Assembly: GCA_030598645.1 (NCBI GenBank)
Contig: JAUVPN010000132.1
Span: forward strand, 1-7,458
Length of the DNA stretch: 7,458 bases
Direction of reading: 5' to 3'
Origin: Hyphomicrobium sp.
Lineage (GTDB): Bacteria > Pseudomonadota > Alphaproteobacteria > Rhizobiales > Hyphomicrobiaceae
The position numbers and the translations under genes are program-made. Positions within the stretch are counted from its first letter, which is position 1. Each line of letters starts with the position of its first letter. Positions 5,644-7,458 of the stretch are shown piece by piece. The notes under the pieces are model-generated. The model was not told where the DNA came from. It saw only the letters and a list, made by a program, of their open reading frames with translations, and did not search any database.

Positions 5644-6387
5644 TTAGAGCCTTGCTTCCAACATCTCCGATTGGGGCAGTTCGATGTGTTTTGATGTTTT
5701 TCCGGCACGGGTTTCAGAGATCCATTGTGCAAATTCGGCGTTCGCGTCGTTGAAGCAAGACATTGCGATGTGCGGCAGCCGTTGCTTCTGGCAGCGGCGC
5801 AACAGTGCCCCTTTGGCGATGACCAATTGGCAACGCTCTGCGATGCAGAAATCCGAACGTCCGTCACCGACCATCACATTGAGAGCGGTTTCGCCGCGCG
5901 CGCGATGCACGCATTTGCAATTGCCTATGTTGAAGTGGCAATCCGCCCGACGATGGGGAAAGCGCGCTTCCCAACGATCACCACCTTGCCAGACAAGTTG
6001 ATTGGCAATGAACGGGATGTTCAGACCGGCTTCGCCCAGTACGGTGCGTAAGATCACGTCGAGCCCATCGGACACGACCGTGATGCTGGCGCCGTTGCGC
6101 CGGCACAGATCGACGAAGGCCGGAAAACCTGGATCGACCGGGATGTGCCGGAGAAATGCGCTAACTTCTTCGGGCCGGGCCCGAAGCAGCGTCACGTTTT
6201 GCGCCGTGGCTTCCCAGGAGGTTATATGACCGTCTAGCCACGACTGATCGATGTCCCGCCACGCGGCGTCGGCAAAGCGGTCGAACAACTGATCGGTGGG
6301 CTCATTGGGCGCGATGGTACCGTCGAAATCGACGTACACATCAATGCCCGACCAGATCCTTGGCCCATGTACAGGTTTTTTCAACAT
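5644..6387 (-). CDS. HAD-IB family phosphatase, MtnX-like
   Basis: The 247-residue protein has the haloacid dehalogenase phosphatase motifs in order: motif I VYVDFDGTIAPNEPTDQLFD (17-36) with D20 as nucleophile and D22 as general acid; motif II VVSDGLD (104-110) with S106; a lysine in GNCKC (155-159) where the family has its motif III lysine; and motif IV VGDGRSDFCIA (173-183) with D175 and D179 as magnesium ligands. It most resembles MtnX-like enzymes, whose namesake dephosphorylates a methionine-salvage intermediate. No other salvage gene is visible, so that exact reaction should not be assumed. The ATG at 6387 is supported by an in-frame TGA a few codons upstream, but its GAGG is only three bases away; TTG at codon two would give better spacing. 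It probably heads an operon with the downstream hydrolase. Confidence 0.88.
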   Translation of the reverse strand: MLKKPVHGPRIWSGIDVYVDFDGTIAPNEPTDQLFDRFADAAWRDIDQSWLDGHITSWEATAQNVTLLRARPEEVSAFLRHIPVDPGFPAFVDLCRRNGASITVVSDGLDVILRTVLGEAGLNIPFIANQLVWQGGDRWEARFPHRRADCHFNIGNCKCVHRARGETALNVMVGDGRSDFCIAERCQLVIAKGALLRRCQKQRLPHIAMSCFNDANAEFAQWISETRAGKTSKHIELPQSEMLEARL

Positions 6388-6469
6388 CGTCCTCGGGTCA
6401 ACTAGCCTTCAAGTCGGATGTCTGATTGTGTAGTCACGCGGGCAGGGCGGCGCTGTCTCGCACGTGACA

Positions 6470-6634
6470 CTAGGGTGGGAATTGCTGCGTTCGTGCCATC
6501 GGGCGGACCAAATCGAGGCGCTTGATGGTGCCTTGATGCTGCCAAAACTCAGGCCAAACATCGCGGTCGGGCAGAATCGGAGGCGCAGAATTGCTGGGCC
6601 GCGGAAGACGATTGAAAACAATTGCATCGTGCAT
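6470..6634 (-). CDS. Possible small hypothetical ORF (54 residues)
   Basis: The frame reads MHDAIVFNRLPRP at its start and contains DVWPEFWQHQGTIKRLDLVRP. Two tryptophans and a proline-rich N-terminal half make it look less random than other frames in this spacer. I do not recognise it. Against it, no ribosome binding site precedes the ATG (the sequence before it is GCAATA), third positions are only moderately GC-rich, and it overlaps the candidate promoter for the plus-strand gene. It could be a real small protein, a decayed gene end or chance. Confidence 0.2.
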   Translation of the reverse strand: MHDAIVFNRLPRPSNSAPPILPDRDVWPEFWQHQGTIKRLDLVRPMARTQQFPP

Positions 6635-6640
6635 TATTGC
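6612..6640 (+). promoter_or_regulatory. Candidate promoter of the secreted-protein gene
   Basis: TTGAAA (6612-6617), a 17-base spacer and TATTGC (6635-6640) form a moderate sigma-70-like pair; CATTAT at a 15-base spacing is an alternative -10. The predicted start near 6647 would leave a leader of about 50 bases before the ATG at 6699. Confidence 0.35.
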
Positions 6641-6698
6641 GCAGTTGCAGCCGGCAGGATTTAGCTGTTGGCATTTAACTGGCTGACGGGGCTCTCGG

Positions 6699-7163
6699 AT
6701 GTTTTTGCATTGCGATTTTAGCCGGTTGATCGGACTCGCCTGCCTGATCATTGCGCTCGCCTGGACCGTCCCCGGCGTGGCGCAGACGGATAACATTGTT
6801 CGAGTCAAGCTCGGCTTGAGTTCAATGAGCAAGTCGGACAGGGCCACGCTATGGAAGAGGGTGGATCAGTACGCCACGGTGGATGCACTGCAGGAGTTCT
6901 GTGGCCGCAACCTTAATCTTCGGCGCCGCGCGTGGAAGGCGGTTGGCTCCTGCGTCACGCGATCTTCGTTTAGGAGAGTTCTCCGCGTCTTCCGCACTAA
7001 GAAGAACAAATACATCAAAGAATGGGAGGCTGTGCACGGTGAGCCGGAGCGCAAGAAAGAACTATGCGACAGCTGGCAAAAAAAACTGCGCGAATACTCG
7101 CGCATTATCAACAGTCAAATCTCGGAAGCAGCCAGTCTCTGTCGCTCGTGCATTTTCTGCTGA
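6699..7163 (+). CDS. Small exported cysteine-rich protein of unknown function
   Basis: The 154-residue product is the only plus-strand gene here. A signal peptide is evident: LIGLACLIIALAWTVPGVA (10-28) is hydrophobic, with likely cleavage after A28 before QTD. The mature part of about 126 residues is basic and probably helical, with WKRVDQYATVDALQEFC and WEAVHGEPERKKELCDSW. It has six cysteines (68, 85, 123, 148, 151, 154), an even number that suits disulfides in the periplasm. The last three form a C-terminal CRSCIFC (CxxCxxC), with the final cysteine as the last residue. I recall similar hypothetical proteins in Hyphomicrobiales but no named domain. The Shine-Dalgarno is weak (GGGG about seven bases before the ATG). 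Metal binding by the tail is another possibility. It stands alone between a divergent and a convergent neighbour. Confidence 0.75.
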   Translation: MFLHCDFSRLIGLACLIIALAWTVPGVAQTDNIVRVKLGLSSMSKSDRATLWKRVDQYATVDALQEFCGRNLNLRRRAWKAVGSCVTRSSFRRVLRVFRTKKNKYIKEWEAVHGEPERKKELCDSWQKKLREYSRIINSQISEAASLCRSCIFC

Positions 7164-7249
7164 CGTCCGGGGGCGGTTTCCCTGCGCAGTATTCCAAACT
7201 TTATCAACGATGCGACTAGGTAGAAGCTGACGTTTCCCTGAGATCCAGA

Positions 7250-7458
7250 TCATTTGCAAACCCGCCGCTCGCCATACCGGCCGCGGCGCATGAGATCGAC
7301 GTGAAAGTGGTCGTGATGATTAGTATCGTAGTCGGGCCCCAGGACGGTCGAGAACTGGGCACAAGCGCCTTTGTGAACCGCCCGAAGAAATTTGCGCTCC
7401 TTCCAACTACCGCGCCAGCCGCGCTTTACTGATATGTGTCGTCCGTCCGCCAATATGA
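7250..7458 (-). CDS. Extensin-like protein, C-terminal end (partial)
   Basis: The last 68 residues are visible; the gene continues past the right edge. The frame stays open to the window end, and the TTG at 7453 is an internal leucine codon, not a start. Visible features are LADGRHISVKRGW, FLRAVHKGACAQFSTVLGPDY, DTNHHDHFHVDL and a C-terminal RRVCK. The HHDHFHVDL block and the preceding GAC are typical of the extensin-like C-terminal domain (PF06904), common in alphaproteobacteria and, from memory, related to M15-type zinc D,D-carboxypeptidases. Histidines of this block would bind metal, and the two cysteines may form a disulfide. Exported cell-envelope location is expected from the family, but the signal peptide is out of view. 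It converges on the secreted-protein gene with an 86-base gap and no obvious terminator. Confidence 0.85.
   Translation of the reverse strand, partial: ILADGRHISVKRGWRGSWKERKFLRAVHKGACAQFSTVLGPDYDTNHHDHFHVDLMRRGRYGERRVCK

Larger units (their letters stand above)
6388..6698. other. 311-base divergent spacer
   Basis: The spacer separates the minus-strand HAD gene from the plus-strand secreted-protein gene and should hold both promoters. A candidate promoter for the plus-strand gene is at 6612-6640. None was found for the HAD gene. A 54-codon minus-strand frame at 6470-6634 is the only possible extra gene, and it is poorly supported. Confidence 0.65.

Noticed and set aside
7160..7240. Duplicated CTGACGT and GTTTCCCTG in the convergent spacer
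   Set aside because: The two copies (7160-7166 with 7176-7184, and 7227-7233 with 7232-7240) have different internal spacing. The repeats are short and probably chance.

Overview
The window looks like a chromosomal stretch from an alphaproteobacterium, most likely of the order Hyphomicrobiales (Rhizobiales). This is inferred from a DUF2852 small membrane protein, an extensin-family protein and an ergothioneine egtB-egtD pair, all in moderately GC-rich DNA. I see no rRNA, tRNA, insertion sequence, phage gene or CRISPR array. Eight of the nine confident genes lie on the minus strand. The exception is a small secreted protein near the right end.

Layout in minus-strand transcription order (right to left). 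At the right edge is the C-terminal end of an extensin-like protein (7458-7250). It converges on a plus-strand gene for a small exported cysteine-rich protein of unknown function (6699-7163). Left of a divergent spacer, an MtnX-like HAD phosphatase (6387-5644) and an alpha/beta hydrolase (5590-4700) lie 53 bases apart and probably form an operon. A 340-base spacer with two adjacent inverted repeats follows, then a flavodoxin-fold NAD(P)H-dependent FMN reductase-like gene (4359-3616). After a 321-base spacer with a strong imperfect hairpin come egtB (3294-1978) and egtD (1981-1019), overlapping by four bases. A TetR/AcrR regulator (973-326) starts 45 bases after egtD. Then comes a spacer with a striking 29-base dyad, and the start of the DUF2852 gene (160 to the left edge).

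Functionally, egtD makes hercynine from histidine and S-adenosylmethionine. egtB then attaches a thiol donor through an iron/O2-dependent C-S bond. The visible EgtB tyrosine pair hints at a cysteine-using enzyme, but this is inference. No egtA, egtC or egtE is present here, so the thiol donor supply and the final C-S lyase must be encoded elsewhere. The flavodoxin-fold reductase would suit a redox theme, but no direct link can be shown. The TetR protein is best placed to control DUF2852 through the dyad, which overlaps that gene's predicted promoter and ribosome binding site.

I find no wholly new multi-gene system. The points most worth a second look are the 29-base dyad, the EgtB type, the secreted protein with a CxxCxxC tail, and the structured spacers.
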